NCBI GenBank assembly: GCA_903928275.1
Contig: CAIYQJ010000441.1
Coordinates: 1 to 7,934, forward strand
Length of the DNA stretch: 7,934 bases
Direction: 5' to 3'
Origin: an uncultured Chloroflexota bacterium
GTDB taxonomy: Bacteria; Chloroflexota; Limnocylindria; Limnocylindrales; CSP1-4
The translations under genes and the position numbers were made by a program. Below are positions 1-6,361 of this stretch, one piece after another; the first letter of the stretch is position 1; every line of letters begins with the position of its first letter. The notes below the pieces were generated by a model. It was given only the letters and a program-made list of their open reading frames with translations. It did not search any database and was not told where the DNA came from.

Positions 1-72
1 CGCGGAGTGGTCGCGCGTCCGGCGGCACGCGGGCGACGCGGACTCGTCGCGCGTCCGGCGGCACGCGGGCGA
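1..72. repeat. Tandem 36-bp repeat, two units, hairpin-forming
   Basis: Two adjacent 36-base units (1-36 and 37-72) differ only at unit positions 7 and 9. A core of 28 bases (10-37 and 46-73) is identical. Within each core the arms GTCGC+GCGT and ACGC+GCGAC can pair around a loop of about 8 bases, with a two-base GG bulge, so each unit can fold into a GC-rich hairpin. The first unit begins exactly at the window edge, so more copies may lie to the left. The array lies 28 bases beyond the stop codon of the MFS gene, which reads towards it, and could act as a transcription stop. Because 36 is a multiple of three and the frames are open, it could instead be a repeated peptide in a gene lying mostly outside the window. 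I cannot decide between these. Confidence 0.8.
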
Positions 73-100
73 CACCCGTGGTGCCCGCGACCGGGCCGGC

Positions 101-1543
101 TCAGGCGGGCGCATCCTCGGATGGCGGCACCCGCTCCACGGTGACCACGGCGACCCGCCCGCGGACGGCGCTCGTGACGATCCCGAACGCGCACAGGATG
201 CCCGCGACGATGAACGCGTCGTGGATCGCGAGCGCGAACGCCGCCTGCGCCGCCGCCGCCGGCGCCATCGTCCCGGCCAGTGCGGCCGCGTGCACGGGCA
301 GTCGCATCGCGACGATCGCGCCGCTGATCGCGATGCCGAGCGCCTGGCCGTCGATCCGCGCCTGGGCGAGGGTCCCGGACGCGGTGCCGATCCGGCGACG
401 CGGCACCGAGCCGAGGACCGCGCTCGAGTTCGGGCTCATGAACATGCCCTGCCCCACCCCGATGAGGGCGAGCCGCCACACCAGGTCGGGCACGGCGAAC
501 GCGGTGGGCAGCTGGGTCAGCGAGAGCAGGCCCACCGCCATGATCGCGACCCCGAGGCTCGCCGGCACGCGCGGCCCGATCCGGTCGGAGAGCGAGCCGC
601 TGAACGGTGCGACCAGCGCCGTCATGATCGGGATCGGGACCAGCAGCAGCCCGGCCTGGAGCGGCGTGAAGCCCGAGCCCTGCTCCAGGAGGAACGGGAG
701 CAGGAACGTGGCGGTGAACCCTCCGGCGAAGACGATGATCACGCTCGCGAGCCCGGCCGAGAAGGCCCGGATCCGGAAGAGTCCCAGGTCGATCATGGGC
801 TGGGCGGCGCGCGATTCGACGACGAGGAAGGCCGCGCCGAAGGCGACGAACGCGACGAGCAGGCCGATCGTGGCGGGGCTGGTCCAGCCCCAGGACTGGC
901 CGTCGATGAGCGCGAGCAGGAGGGCGAAGACCGCGATCGAGGAGAGGGCAGCGCCGGCGACGTCGAACGACTGGCCCTCGCCCGGCCGCTCGGCCGGCAG
1001 GACCCGCCTCGCCCATACGATCGCGAAGATGCCGACGGGGATGTTCACGAGGAAGATCGCCCGCCACGACCCCACCTCGGTGAGGAGGCCGCCGAGGACC
1101 GGGCCCAGGCTCAGCCCGATCGAGACGCTGATCGCGTTGATCCCCAGCGCCCGGCCGCGCTCCCCCGGGCCGAACGTCCGCGCGATGATCGCCGGACCCA
1201 TCGCCTGGAGCATGCCCGCGCCGAGGCCCTGGAGAAGCCGGAACAGGATCAGGACCTCGGTCGTCGGCGCCGCGCCGCAGAGGGCGCTCGCGACGGTGAA
1301 CACGGCGAACCCCGCGAGGTAGACGCGCTTGAACGTGAGCACCTCGCCGAGGCGCCCGAACGGCAGCAGCACGGCGCCGACGACCAGCAGGTAGCCCACG
1401 ACCACCCACTCCACGGTGGCGAGGTCGACGCCGAACGCCTCCTGGATCCGCGGCAGCGAGATGTTGACGATGCTGCCGTCCAGTGTGGCCATGAACGTCC
1501 CCACGGAGACGCTCGAGAGGATCAGCCACTTGCGACGGTCCAC
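101..1543 (-). CDS. MFS transporter, DHA2 family (EmrB/QacA-like, 14 TM)
   Basis: A 480-residue inner-membrane protein, probably a proton-coupled exporter of drugs or other small hydrophobic compounds. Near the N-terminus is the DHA2 motif LDGSIVNISLP (21-31). A motif A variant GRLGEVLTFKR follows at 63-73, with Glu where Asp is usual. Then come FRLLQGLGAGM (101-111), the antiporter motif C SLGPVLGG (145-152) and SWRAIFLVNIPVG (159-171). Hydrophobic segments throughout suit 14 helices, and the length is normal for DHA2. The frame is open 45 codons further upstream to an ATG at 1678, but that extension is Pro/Arg-rich and unlike the family. I chose the GTG at 1543 because VDRRKWLILSS leads straight into helix 1 and a TANNNT box lies 7 nt upstream. 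No Shine-Dalgarno sequence is visible. The substrate cannot be told, and no regulator gene is in view. Confidence 0.9.
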   Translation of the reverse strand: MDRRKWLILSSVSVGTFMATLDGSIVNISLPRIQEAFGVDLATVEWVVVGYLLVVGAVLLPFGRLGEVLTFKRVYLAGFAVFTVASALCGAAPTTEVLILFRLLQGLGAGMLQAMGPAIIARTFGPGERGRALGINAISVSIGLSLGPVLGGLLTEVGSWRAIFLVNIPVGIFAIVWARRVLPAERPGEGQSFDVAGAALSSIAVFALLLALIDGQSWGWTSPATIGLLVAFVAFGAAFLVVESRAAQPMIDLGLFRIRAFSAGLASVIIVFAGGFTATFLLPFLLEQGSGFTPLQAGLLLVPIPIMTALVAPFSGSLSDRIGPRVPASLGVAIMAVGLLSLTQLPTAFAVPDLVWRLALIGVGQGMFMSPNSSAVLGSVPRRRIGTASGTLAQARIDGQALGIAISGAIVAMRLPVHAAALAGTMAPAAAAQAAFALAIHDAFIVAGILCAFGIVTSAVRGRVAVVTVERVPPSEDAPA

Positions 1544-1550
1544 TGCCCGT

Positions 1551-1556
1551 ACCGTA
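1551..1556 (-). promoter_or_regulatory. Putative -10 box (TACGGT) for leaderless MFS transcript
   Basis: On the minus strand TACGGT fits TANNNT. It is followed by exactly 7 bases and then the GTG start at 1543, so transcription would begin at the first codon. The lack of a Shine-Dalgarno sequence before this GTG agrees with a leaderless message. No convincing -35 hexamer is visible 16-18 bases upstream. The motif is short, so this is a prediction. Confidence 0.45.
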
Positions 1557-1612
1557 CCGCGGTTCGGACCGGGCTCGCGGGGGTGAGGCGGAGCGCGTCG
1601 CACCTGCCCCGG

Positions 1613-1629
1613 GAGTCGAGTGACGACTC
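1613..1629. promoter_or_regulatory. Inverted repeat in divergent spacer, possible operator
   Basis: GAGTCG (1613-1618) and CGACTC (1624-1629) form perfect 6-base arms around AGTGA. The site lies between the divergent MFS gene and the small membrane-protein gene, about 70 bases upstream of the MFS start. A dyad between divergent promoters next to an efflux-type pump could bind a TetR- or MarR-type repressor. No such regulator is encoded in the window, and dyads this short are common in GC-rich DNA. The rest of the 261-base spacer holds a 10-base palindrome (GCGTGCACGC, 1693-1702) and nothing else I can identify. Confidence 0.25.
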
Positions 1630-1804
1630 GAGGCCCCGTCGATGCCGGGTTCGGCACCGCCCGGGCCGGCCTCGTCACCGAGGGGTCGCGCGGCGTGCAC
1701 GCGGGGTGCGCCGGGGCTCACACTGGCGCCGGGTCGTCCTTCACGCGGCGGTCACGGGCCGGTCGGTCGGACGTCGCGCCGCGTGACATGCCGGGAGCGT
1801 TCAC

Positions 1805-2356
1805 ATGACGCCCGAGGTCGCGATCGTCGGGCTCTACCGGATCCTGGGATCCCTGGTCGTGCTGCGCTGGCCGTTCTGGGGCGCCTGGATCGCGATCGCC
1901 GTGGACCTCTGCGACCTGCTCCTGTTCGACCTGCTCACGCCGCTCAACCTCGGCGGATGGCCGGACTACCAGAGCTTCGACAAGTGGGCCGACCAGGTCT
2001 ACCTCGCGGCCTTCCTCATCGTGGCGATCCGGGACTTCCGGCCGCTCGAGAAGCGCATCTCGATCGCCCTGTACCTGTTCCGGCTGGTCGGGTTCATCGC
2101 GTTCGAGGCGGGCGCTCCACGCGAGCTGCTGTTCTTCGTCCCGAACCTGTTCGAGTTCTGGTTCCTCGCGGTCGTCACGGTGGCCCACTTCCGCCCCGCG
2201 TTCGCCTGGACTCCGGCGCGGGCTGCCGCCGTCCTCGCGCCGCTGCTCGTCCTCAAGCTCATCCAGGAGTGGGCGCTCCATGTCGGACGCGTGTTCGACG
2301 CGTTCACCTTCCTCGATGCGCTCGGCGCCATCTGGCGCTTCATCACCGGCGGATAG
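1805..2356 (+). CDS. Small polytopic membrane protein, function unknown
   Basis: A 183-residue hydrophobic protein I do not recognise. It has about five or six membrane segments, roughly at residues 5-21, 23-45, 62-76, 84-102, 106-127 and 138-153. Short charged loops lie between them (DFRPLEKR at 77-84, EAGAPREL at 101-108). Conserved-looking features are the aromatic and acidic loop WPDYQSFDKWADQVYL (52-67), NLFEFWF (114-120) and KLIQEWALHVGR (151-162). No signal peptide beyond the first helix, no cofactor-binding cysteines and no enzyme motif are visible. The ATG at 1805 is supported by GGGAG at 1793-1797, 7 bases upstream. The gene is divergent from the MFS gene and convergent with the Fe-S gene, so it is probably transcribed alone. 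Reality as a gene is well supported by sustained hydrophobicity and the ribosome site; the role is unknown. Confidence 0.85.
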   Translation: MTPEVAIVGLYRILGSLVVLRWPFWGAWIAIAVDLCDLLLFDLLTPLNLGGWPDYQSFDKWADQVYLAAFLIVAIRDFRPLEKRISIALYLFRLVGFIAFEAGAPRELLFFVPNLFEFWFLAVVTVAHFRPAFAWTPARAAAVLAPLLVLKLIQEWALHVGRVFDAFTFLDALGAIWRFITGG

Positions 2357-2374
2357 GGATCGCGCAGAGACGCG

Positions 2375-2394
2375 CCGCCCTGCGGGCAGGGCGG
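2375..2394. terminator. GC hairpin between convergent genes, probable two-way terminator
   Basis: CCGCCCTGC (2375-2383) pairs perfectly with GCAGGGCGG (2386-2394). In practice this gives an 8-bp stem and a 4-base loop. It lies 19 bases after the stop of the membrane-protein gene and about 75 bases beyond the stop of the Fe-S gene coming from the other side. No T-tract follows on either strand, so it is not a textbook intrinsic terminator, but U-poor hairpins of this type are common at convergent ends in high-GC bacteria. Confidence 0.6.
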
Positions 2395-2468
2395 GTCAGC
2401 TTCCCCGGGCCACACTCCAGATCGTCCGGCACTGCGTCCGAACCGACCGTCGGCGGGAGACCGACCTC

Positions 2469-4607
2469 CTATCCGACGACTGGCAGGTGTCGCCCCGCGC
2501 GCTGTGCGCCGCCCGACATGGCGGCCGGACCCGGGACGGCCGCCTGCGCGAGGATCTCCGCGATGTCGAGGGTCGTGATGGCGGGTCCGTCGGCGCCGGC
2601 GGGTGCGGCCGACGCGAGCCCGTCGCGGAGCATCGTCATGCAGAACGGGCAGCTCGTCGCGAGCGTGCCCGCGCCGGTCGCGAGCGCCTGGCGGCTGCGC
2701 TCCTCGTTGATCCGCGTCCCGCGCGTCTCCTCCATCCACATGCGCCCGCCGCCGGCGCCACAGCAGGCCGTCTGCCGGCCGTGGCGATCCATCTCGCGCA
2801 GCTGGATCCCGGCCACCGCCCCCAGGACCTCGCGCGGCGCCGAGACGACGCCGTTGTAGCGGGCGAGATAGCACGAATCGTGGAACGTGACGCTCCGGGT
2901 CGCGGGTCCGTCGGGCGCGAGCGTCGCGAGCCGCCCCTCGGCGAGCAGCCCCGCGAGGTACGCCGCGTGGTGGGTGACCGCGTAGCGCCCGCCGAACGCG
3001 CCGTACTCGTTCGAGAGCGTGTTGAAGCAGTGCGGACAGGCGGTCACGATCGCCGGCGGGCCGTACTTCGCGAGCGTCTCCACGTTGCGCATCGCGAGCA
3101 TCTGGAAGACGTACTCGTTGCCCATGCGACGCGCCGGGTCGCCGGTGCACGCCTCCTCCTGGCCCAGCACGGCGAAGCGGATGCCGGCGGCGTGGAGGCA
3201 CGTGGCGACGGCACGCGCGACCCGTCGGTTGCGCTCGTCGAAGGCGGCCGCGCAGCCCACCCAGTAGAGGACGTCGATCTCGTCGATACGACCGACGCGG
3301 GCGAGGTCCGCCGCGACGGGTACCCCGAACGGCAGGCCCTTCGTCCAGTCGAGCCGGGCGCTCGCGGGCTGGCCCCATGGGTTGCCGGCGTTCTCCATGC
3401 CGCGGAAGGCGGGCGTGAGCTCCTGCGGGAACCGGCCGTCCTCGAGGACGAGGTTGCGCCGGATGCCGACGATCTTGTCGACGTGCTCGATGAGCAAGGG
3501 GCACGCCTCCACGCAGGCCCCGCACGTGACGCAGTCCCAGACGGCGTCGTACGGGATGGCGCCGTCGACGAGCGGCAGCGCGGCCGCCGACGGGCGGAGG
3601 CTATCGTCGAGCTCCGGGCGGTACGCGCGGACGCCGGGCGAGTTCGGGATGAGGTGCAGGCCGTGCTCGGCCTCCGACGCGAGCTCGCGGATCCCCATGA
3701 CGAGGAGCTTGGGGTTGAGCGGCTTCCCGCTCGCCCACGCCGGGCACGCGTCCTGGCATCGCCCGCACTCGGTGCACGTGAAGCCGTCGAGCATGTCCTT
3801 CCAGCCGAGGTCCGCGAGCGTGCGCAGGCCGAAGGTCGCGTCCTCGGCCTCGAGGTCCATCCCCGGCAGCTGGCCGCGTGGCTCGAGCTTCCGCAGGTAG
3901 ACGTTGAAGAAGCTCGTGACGACGTGGAGGTGCTTCGTCATCGGCAGCCAGACGAGGAACGTGACCACGCAGAGGACGTGCGCCCACCAGCAGATGCCGA
4001 AGAGCGCCTGGAGGGCGGCGGGGTCCAGCCCGGCGAGCTGCGCACCGATGGCGTTCGTCACCACGGCGCCGGGGATCGGGCCGTACGCGGCCGCCTCGAA
4101 GGTGAGCGCGGCGAGATCGGCGGCGACGATGCCCCCGATGAGCAGGAGGATGACGACCCCCGACCGCGAGAGCGTGAGGCGGGGCGGCCGGAGCACGACG
4201 CGCCGGAAGATCGCGTACGCCACGGCGAAGAGTGCCGCGATGGCCGCGACGTTGCGGAGGAACAGGAGAGCGGCCCAGATCGCCCCGTCGAACGGCGCCG
4301 CGAGCACCGCCTCGATGAGCCCGAAGGTTGCCGCGCTCGCGATGCCGATGGAGAGGAGGACGAACGCCGCGAAGATCGCGTAGTGCATGACGCCCGCGCG
4401 CGGGTCCCGGAACATGCGCGTCTGGACGAGCGCGTACCGCACGAGCGCCGCGACGCGGCGCGGCACATGGTCGAACGGGCGCGAGGGCCGGACGACCGCG
4501 GACAGCCGGAGATGCCGGGCGATCTCCAGGGCGAAGATCCCGACCGCACCCCAGAAGACCGGCAGGACGAGCGGGTACCAGGGGATCCGTGCGAGCTCTC
4601 CGGTCAT
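2469..4607 (-). CDS. Membrane-bound Fe-S oxidoreductase (EtfD/HdrD/CCG family)
   Basis: A 712-residue membrane-anchored electron-transfer protein. Residues 1-240 carry five TM helices (about 10-30, 74-100, 108-135, 150-172, 200-222), resembling the NarI-like cytochrome b domain. His75, His210 and His226 or His228 are candidate heme b ligands. Two 4Fe-4S motifs follow: Cys278-281-284-288 and Cys359-362-365-369, each of form CxxCxxCxxxCP. Then come two CCG domains with Cys452, 487, 524, 527 and Cys579, 615, 616, 653, 656; the second contains CCGAGGG. This order matches mycobacterial Rv0338c (EtfD), which passes electrons from electron-transfer flavoprotein to menaquinone during acyl-CoA oxidation. 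Other relatives are HdrD, GlpC and DsrK/M. The role here is inferred from that family. The ATG at 4607 is chosen over one at 4784 because it has GGGAG 8 bases upstream and begins just before helix 1. No etfAB or acyl-CoA dehydrogenase gene is adjacent. Confidence 0.9.
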   Translation of the reverse strand: MTGELARIPWYPLVLPVFWGAVGIFALEIARHLRLSAVVRPSRPFDHVPRRVAALVRYALVQTRMFRDPRAGVMHYAIFAAFVLLSIGIASAATFGLIEAVLAAPFDGAIWAALLFLRNVAAIAALFAVAYAIFRRVVLRPPRLTLSRSGVVILLLIGGIVAADLAALTFEAAAYGPIPGAVVTNAIGAQLAGLDPAALQALFGICWWAHVLCVVTFLVWLPMTKHLHVVTSFFNVYLRKLEPRGQLPGMDLEAEDATFGLRTLADLGWKDMLDGFTCTECGRCQDACPAWASGKPLNPKLLVMGIRELASEAEHGLHLIPNSPGVRAYRPELDDSLRPSAAALPLVDGAIPYDAVWDCVTCGACVEACPLLIEHVDKIVGIRRNLVLEDGRFPQELTPAFRGMENAGNPWGQPASARLDWTKGLPFGVPVAADLARVGRIDEIDVLYWVGCAAAFDERNRRVARAVATCLHAAGIRFAVLGQEEACTGDPARRMGNEYVFQMLAMRNVETLAKYGPPAIVTACPHCFNTLSNEYGAFGGRYAVTHHAAYLAGLLAEGRLATLAPDGPATRSVTFHDSCYLARYNGVVSAPREVLGAVAGIQLREMDRHGRQTACCGAGGGRMWMEETRGTRINEERSRQALATGAGTLATSCPFCMTMLRDGLASAAPAGADGPAITTLDIAEILAQAAVPGPAAMSGGAQRAGRHLPVVG

Positions 4608-4778
4608 CGTCCCCTCTCCCCCTGCCGCTGGATCGCGGCCCGTCGCGCCATGATGCCAAGCGCGGGCCCGGACGGTGCGGCGCCCCGGCGCGACGGAGAC
4701 GACACACGTCGCGGGGGCCGGGCCCGGGGCCGACCGGAGATCGGAGATCGCCGCCCACGGCGGCCGCCGCTTCGCCCG

Positions 4779-4784
4779 TATCAT
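4779..4784 (+). promoter_or_regulatory. Putative -10 box (TATCAT) for the UPF0303 gene
   Basis: TATCAT is one of the few AT-rich hexamers in the 204-base divergent spacer (4608-4811). It would place the transcript start near 4791, leaving a leader of about 20 bases that holds the strong ribosome site. No clear -35 element is seen. The spacer must also contain the promoter of the minus-strand Fe-S gene, for which I could not pick a box with confidence. Confidence 0.35.
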
Positions 4785-4800
4785 CCGCAGAGGCGCATCG

Positions 4801-4808
4801 AAGGAGGA
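4801..4808 (+). promoter_or_regulatory. Strong ribosome binding site fixing a GTG start
   Basis: AAGGAGGA ends 3 bases before the GTG at 4812, with the GGAGG core centred a normal distance upstream. It decides the start of the UPF0303 gene, whose frame is open for thousands of bases further upstream with other possible start codons. Confidence 0.85.
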
Positions 4809-4811
4809 GAC

Positions 4812-5297
4812 GTGGACGAGACGGGCCCTGGCAGCGGCGCTCCCACCATCGCGGACCTCGAGGAGCAGGAGCGCGTCCTCGTCCTGCCGACCGCCGACCT
4901 CGTGTCACTCCACGCGCTCGGGGCGCGGATGTACGACGACGCGGTCGAGCGCGGCCTGCCCCTCACGATCCAGGTTCGCGCCGGAGAGCGGCTCGTCTAC
5001 TCGGCCGGCGCCCCGGGCAGCGCCGCGATCAACGACCACTGGGCCTCCCGGAAGGCGCGGGTCGTGCACCTCTTCGAGCAGAGCTCGCTCCTCGTTCGAC
5101 TCGCCCACGAGCAGGATGGCGTCTCGTTCGACGAGAAGCACCGGCTCGGCGACCGGTATGCGGCGTACGGCGGCGCCTTCCCGCTCCGGGTCCGCGGTGC
5201 CGGGTTCGTCGGGAGCGTCGTGGTGTCGGGCCTGCCCCAGGTCGAGGACCACGCGTTCGTCGTGCGCCTCCTCGCGGAGCATCTCGCGGGGTCGTGA
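4812..5297 (+). CDS. UPF0303 / GlcG-like heme-degrading-fold protein
   Basis: A 161-residue soluble protein, initiated at GTG. It resembles the UPF0303 family (COG4702, haem_degrading fold PF03928, related to GlcG and HbpS). Matching features are the length near 160, VLVLPTADLVSLHALG (22-37), LTIQVRAGERLVYSAG (51-66), the WASRKARVVHLF block (77-88) and the C-terminal strand and helix AYGGAFPLRV (118-127) to GFVGSVVVSGLPQVEDH (131-147). Family members are small dimeric or oligomeric proteins, some reported to bind heme or cobalamin; the biochemical role of UPF0303 itself is not established. There is no signal peptide or membrane segment, so it is probably cytoplasmic. It is divergent from the Fe-S oxidoreductase, which may carry heme; that functional tie is only suggestive. 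Confidence 0.85.
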   Translation: MDETGPGSGAPTIADLEEQERVLVLPTADLVSLHALGARMYDDAVERGLPLTIQVRAGERLVYSAGAPGSAAINDHWASRKARVVHLFEQSSLLVRLAHEQDGVSFDEKHRLGDRYAAYGGAFPLRVRGAGFVGSVVVSGLPQVEDHAFVVRLLAEHLAGS

Positions 5298-5382
5298 TCG
5301 CGCTCGTCGTCCGGTTCGAGCCGGCGCCCGGCGCGGAGCCGGCGGTCCACGCGCAGGCGGTCTGAACGCGAACGCCGGGGAT

Positions 5383-5405
5383 GGGCCCGGCCGATCGCCG
5401 GGCCC
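5383..5405 (+). terminator. Perfect 9-bp GC hairpin, probable terminator
   Basis: GGGCCCGGC (5383-5391) and GCCGGGCCC (5397-5405) are perfect complements around the loop CGATC. The hairpin lies 85 bases after the UPF0303 stop and about 100 bases before the next gene. No T-tract follows. It may end the UPF0303 transcript or reduce read-through into the hydrolase gene. The remainder of the 210-base spacer shows only a duplicated GAGCCGGCG (around 5319-5343) and a weak TACCGT (5444-5449) that could be a -10 box for the hydrolase. Confidence 0.5.
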
Positions 5406-5495
5406 GGGCCGGACGCAGGCTGGGCGTCGCGCGGCCACCCGTGTACCGTTGCCCACCCGGATGCCGCGTCCCGCGTCCTCCGATCACCCGGATGT

Positions 5496-5500
5496 GGAGG
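5496..5500 (+). promoter_or_regulatory. Ribosome binding site GGAGG placed before an ATC codon
   Basis: GGAGG is followed by 7 bases (5501-5507) and then ATC AAG ACC at 5508. The spacing is ideal for initiation at 5508 and far too long (40 bases) for the first conventional start codon in the frame, GTG at 5541. An overlapping ATG (5492) and GTG (5494) lie in the other two frames and do not lead into the hydrolase. Confidence 0.65.
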
Positions 5501-5507
5501 GCCGCTC

Positions 5508-6308
5508 ATCAAGACCATCGTCTTCATCCACGGCGCGTGGGTGACCCCGCTCTGCTGGGAACGCTTCATCCCGTACTTCGAGGAGCGCGGCTACCGGTGC
5601 ATCGCGCCCGCGTGGCCCGGCAAGGACCGGCCGATCGACGAGATCCGGCGCGATCCCTCCGCCCTGGCCGGCCTGGGGGTCGGGGAGATCGTCGCCCACT
5701 ACGAGAGCGTGGTCCGCGGCCTCGACGAACCGCTGATCCTCATCGGCCACTCGTTCGGCGGCCTCTTCGCCCAGATCCTGCTCGACCGCGGGCTCGGGGC
5801 CGCCGGCGTCGCGATCGACCCGGCTCCGCCGCGTGGCGTCCTCGTCTACGAGCCCAGCGCGTTCCGCGCGCTCGCGTCGGTGCTGCTCACGTGGCGTGGG
5901 TGGCGGAAGGCGGTCCGCTGGTCCTTCGCGCGGTTCCGGTACGCCTTCGTGCACTCGCTGCCGCCGGGCGAACAGCGCGCGGCGTACGAGCGGCACGTGA
6001 CGCCGGAGAGCGGGCGCGTCTTCTTCCAGGGCGCGTTCTCGCTCCTGTCGCCTCACGGCCCGTGCAGGGTGGACTTCCGGCGGTCGGACCGGGCGCCGCT
6101 CCTCATCGTGGCCGGTGGCGACGACCGGATCGTCCCGGCGTCGGTCGTGCGGCGCACGCATCGGAAGTACGCGCGGTCGACCGCGCCCACGGACTTCGTC
6201 GAGTTCGCCGGACGCACGCACTGGATCATCGCCCAGGACGGCTGGGAAGAGGTCGCCGGGCGGATCGAGGCCTGGCTGGCCGTGCGGGGGATCTCCGCGA
6301 CCGCCTGA
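5508..6308 (+). CDS. Alpha/beta hydrolase, apparent ATC start
   Basis: A 266-residue soluble alpha/beta-hydrolase-fold enzyme, probably cytoplasmic. Numbering from 5508, the first strand and oxyanion loop are xKTIVFIHGAW (1-11). The nucleophile elbow is GHSFGG with Ser82. The acid is Asp205 or Asp206 in VAGGDDRIVP, and the base is His238 in AGRTHWI. The core and cap region (about 85-175) is rich in Arg, Trp and Phe. The reaction and substrate cannot be told; esterase, lactonase or C-C hydrolase are all possible in this superfamily. There is no ATG, GTG, TTG or CTG in frame between the UPF0303 stop (5297) and GTG 5541. Starting at 5541 would remove strand 1 and the HG oxyanion motif, so initiation at ATC 5508 is the best reading. 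An ATG-to-ATC change in the sequence or strain is the alternative. Confidence 0.85.
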   Translation: MKTIVFIHGAWVTPLCWERFIPYFEERGYRCIAPAWPGKDRPIDEIRRDPSALAGLGVGEIVAHYESVVRGLDEPLILIGHSFGGLFAQILLDRGLGAAGVAIDPAPPRGVLVYEPSAFRALASVLLTWRGWRKAVRWSFARFRYAFVHSLPPGEQRAAYERHVTPESGRVFFQGAFSLLSPHGPCRVDFRRSDRAPLLIVAGGDDRIVPASVVRRTHRKYARSTAPTDFVEFAGRTHWIIAQDGWEEVAGRIEAWLAVRGISATA

Positions 6309-6348
6309 GCCCACGATCGTCGCCGGGACGCCGCCACGCGCGGGCGCC

Positions 6349-6354
6349 TACTAT
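6349..6354 (+). promoter_or_regulatory. -10 box (TACTAT) for leaderless TIM-barrel gene
   Basis: TACTAT is a strong TANNNT -10 element in otherwise very GC-rich DNA. It ends 7 bases before the ATG at 6362, so the message would begin at or next to the start codon. No Shine-Dalgarno sequence lies between the preceding stop (6308) and this ATG, which agrees with leaderless translation. A weak GGGACG lies about 18 bases upstream (6325-6330) as a possible -35. Confidence 0.6.
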
Positions 6355-6361
6355 CGCGCGC

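Noticed and set aside
78..1786. Long plus-strand frames opposite the MFS gene
   Set aside because: They are shadows of the minus-strand gene, composed of Arg/Asp/Glu/Ala runs with no hydrophobic or domain pattern.
1999..3525. Minus-strand 508-codon frame across the convergent junction
   Set aside because: It overlaps the Fe-S gene in a second frame and the membrane gene on the other strand; composition is Arg/Gly-rich and no motif fits.
4608..4784. N-terminal extension of the Fe-S protein to ATG 4784
   Set aside because: The 59 extra residues lack family character, and ATG 4607 has a good ribosome site directly before helix 1.
2280..5297. Plus-strand frame open for about 1000 codons, ending in the UPF0303 gene
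   Set aside because: Most of it is antisense to the Fe-S oxidoreductase and reads as low-complexity Arg/Glu/Ala. Openness reflects GC-rich third positions. Only the last 161 codons, after the ribosome site at 4801, are the real gene.
5298..5507. In-frame stop read-through fusing UPF0303 to the hydrolase
   Set aside because: The two genes share a frame and the 70 codons between have no stop, but at this GC content that is unremarkable. The linker has no protein character, and a ribosome site precedes the hydrolase.
5381..6361. Upstream extension of the TIM-barrel reading frame
   Set aside because: It overlaps the hydrolase in another frame with Arg/Pro/Gly-rich, non-protein-like content. The -10 box at 6349 and the start of recognisable structure place the start at 6362.
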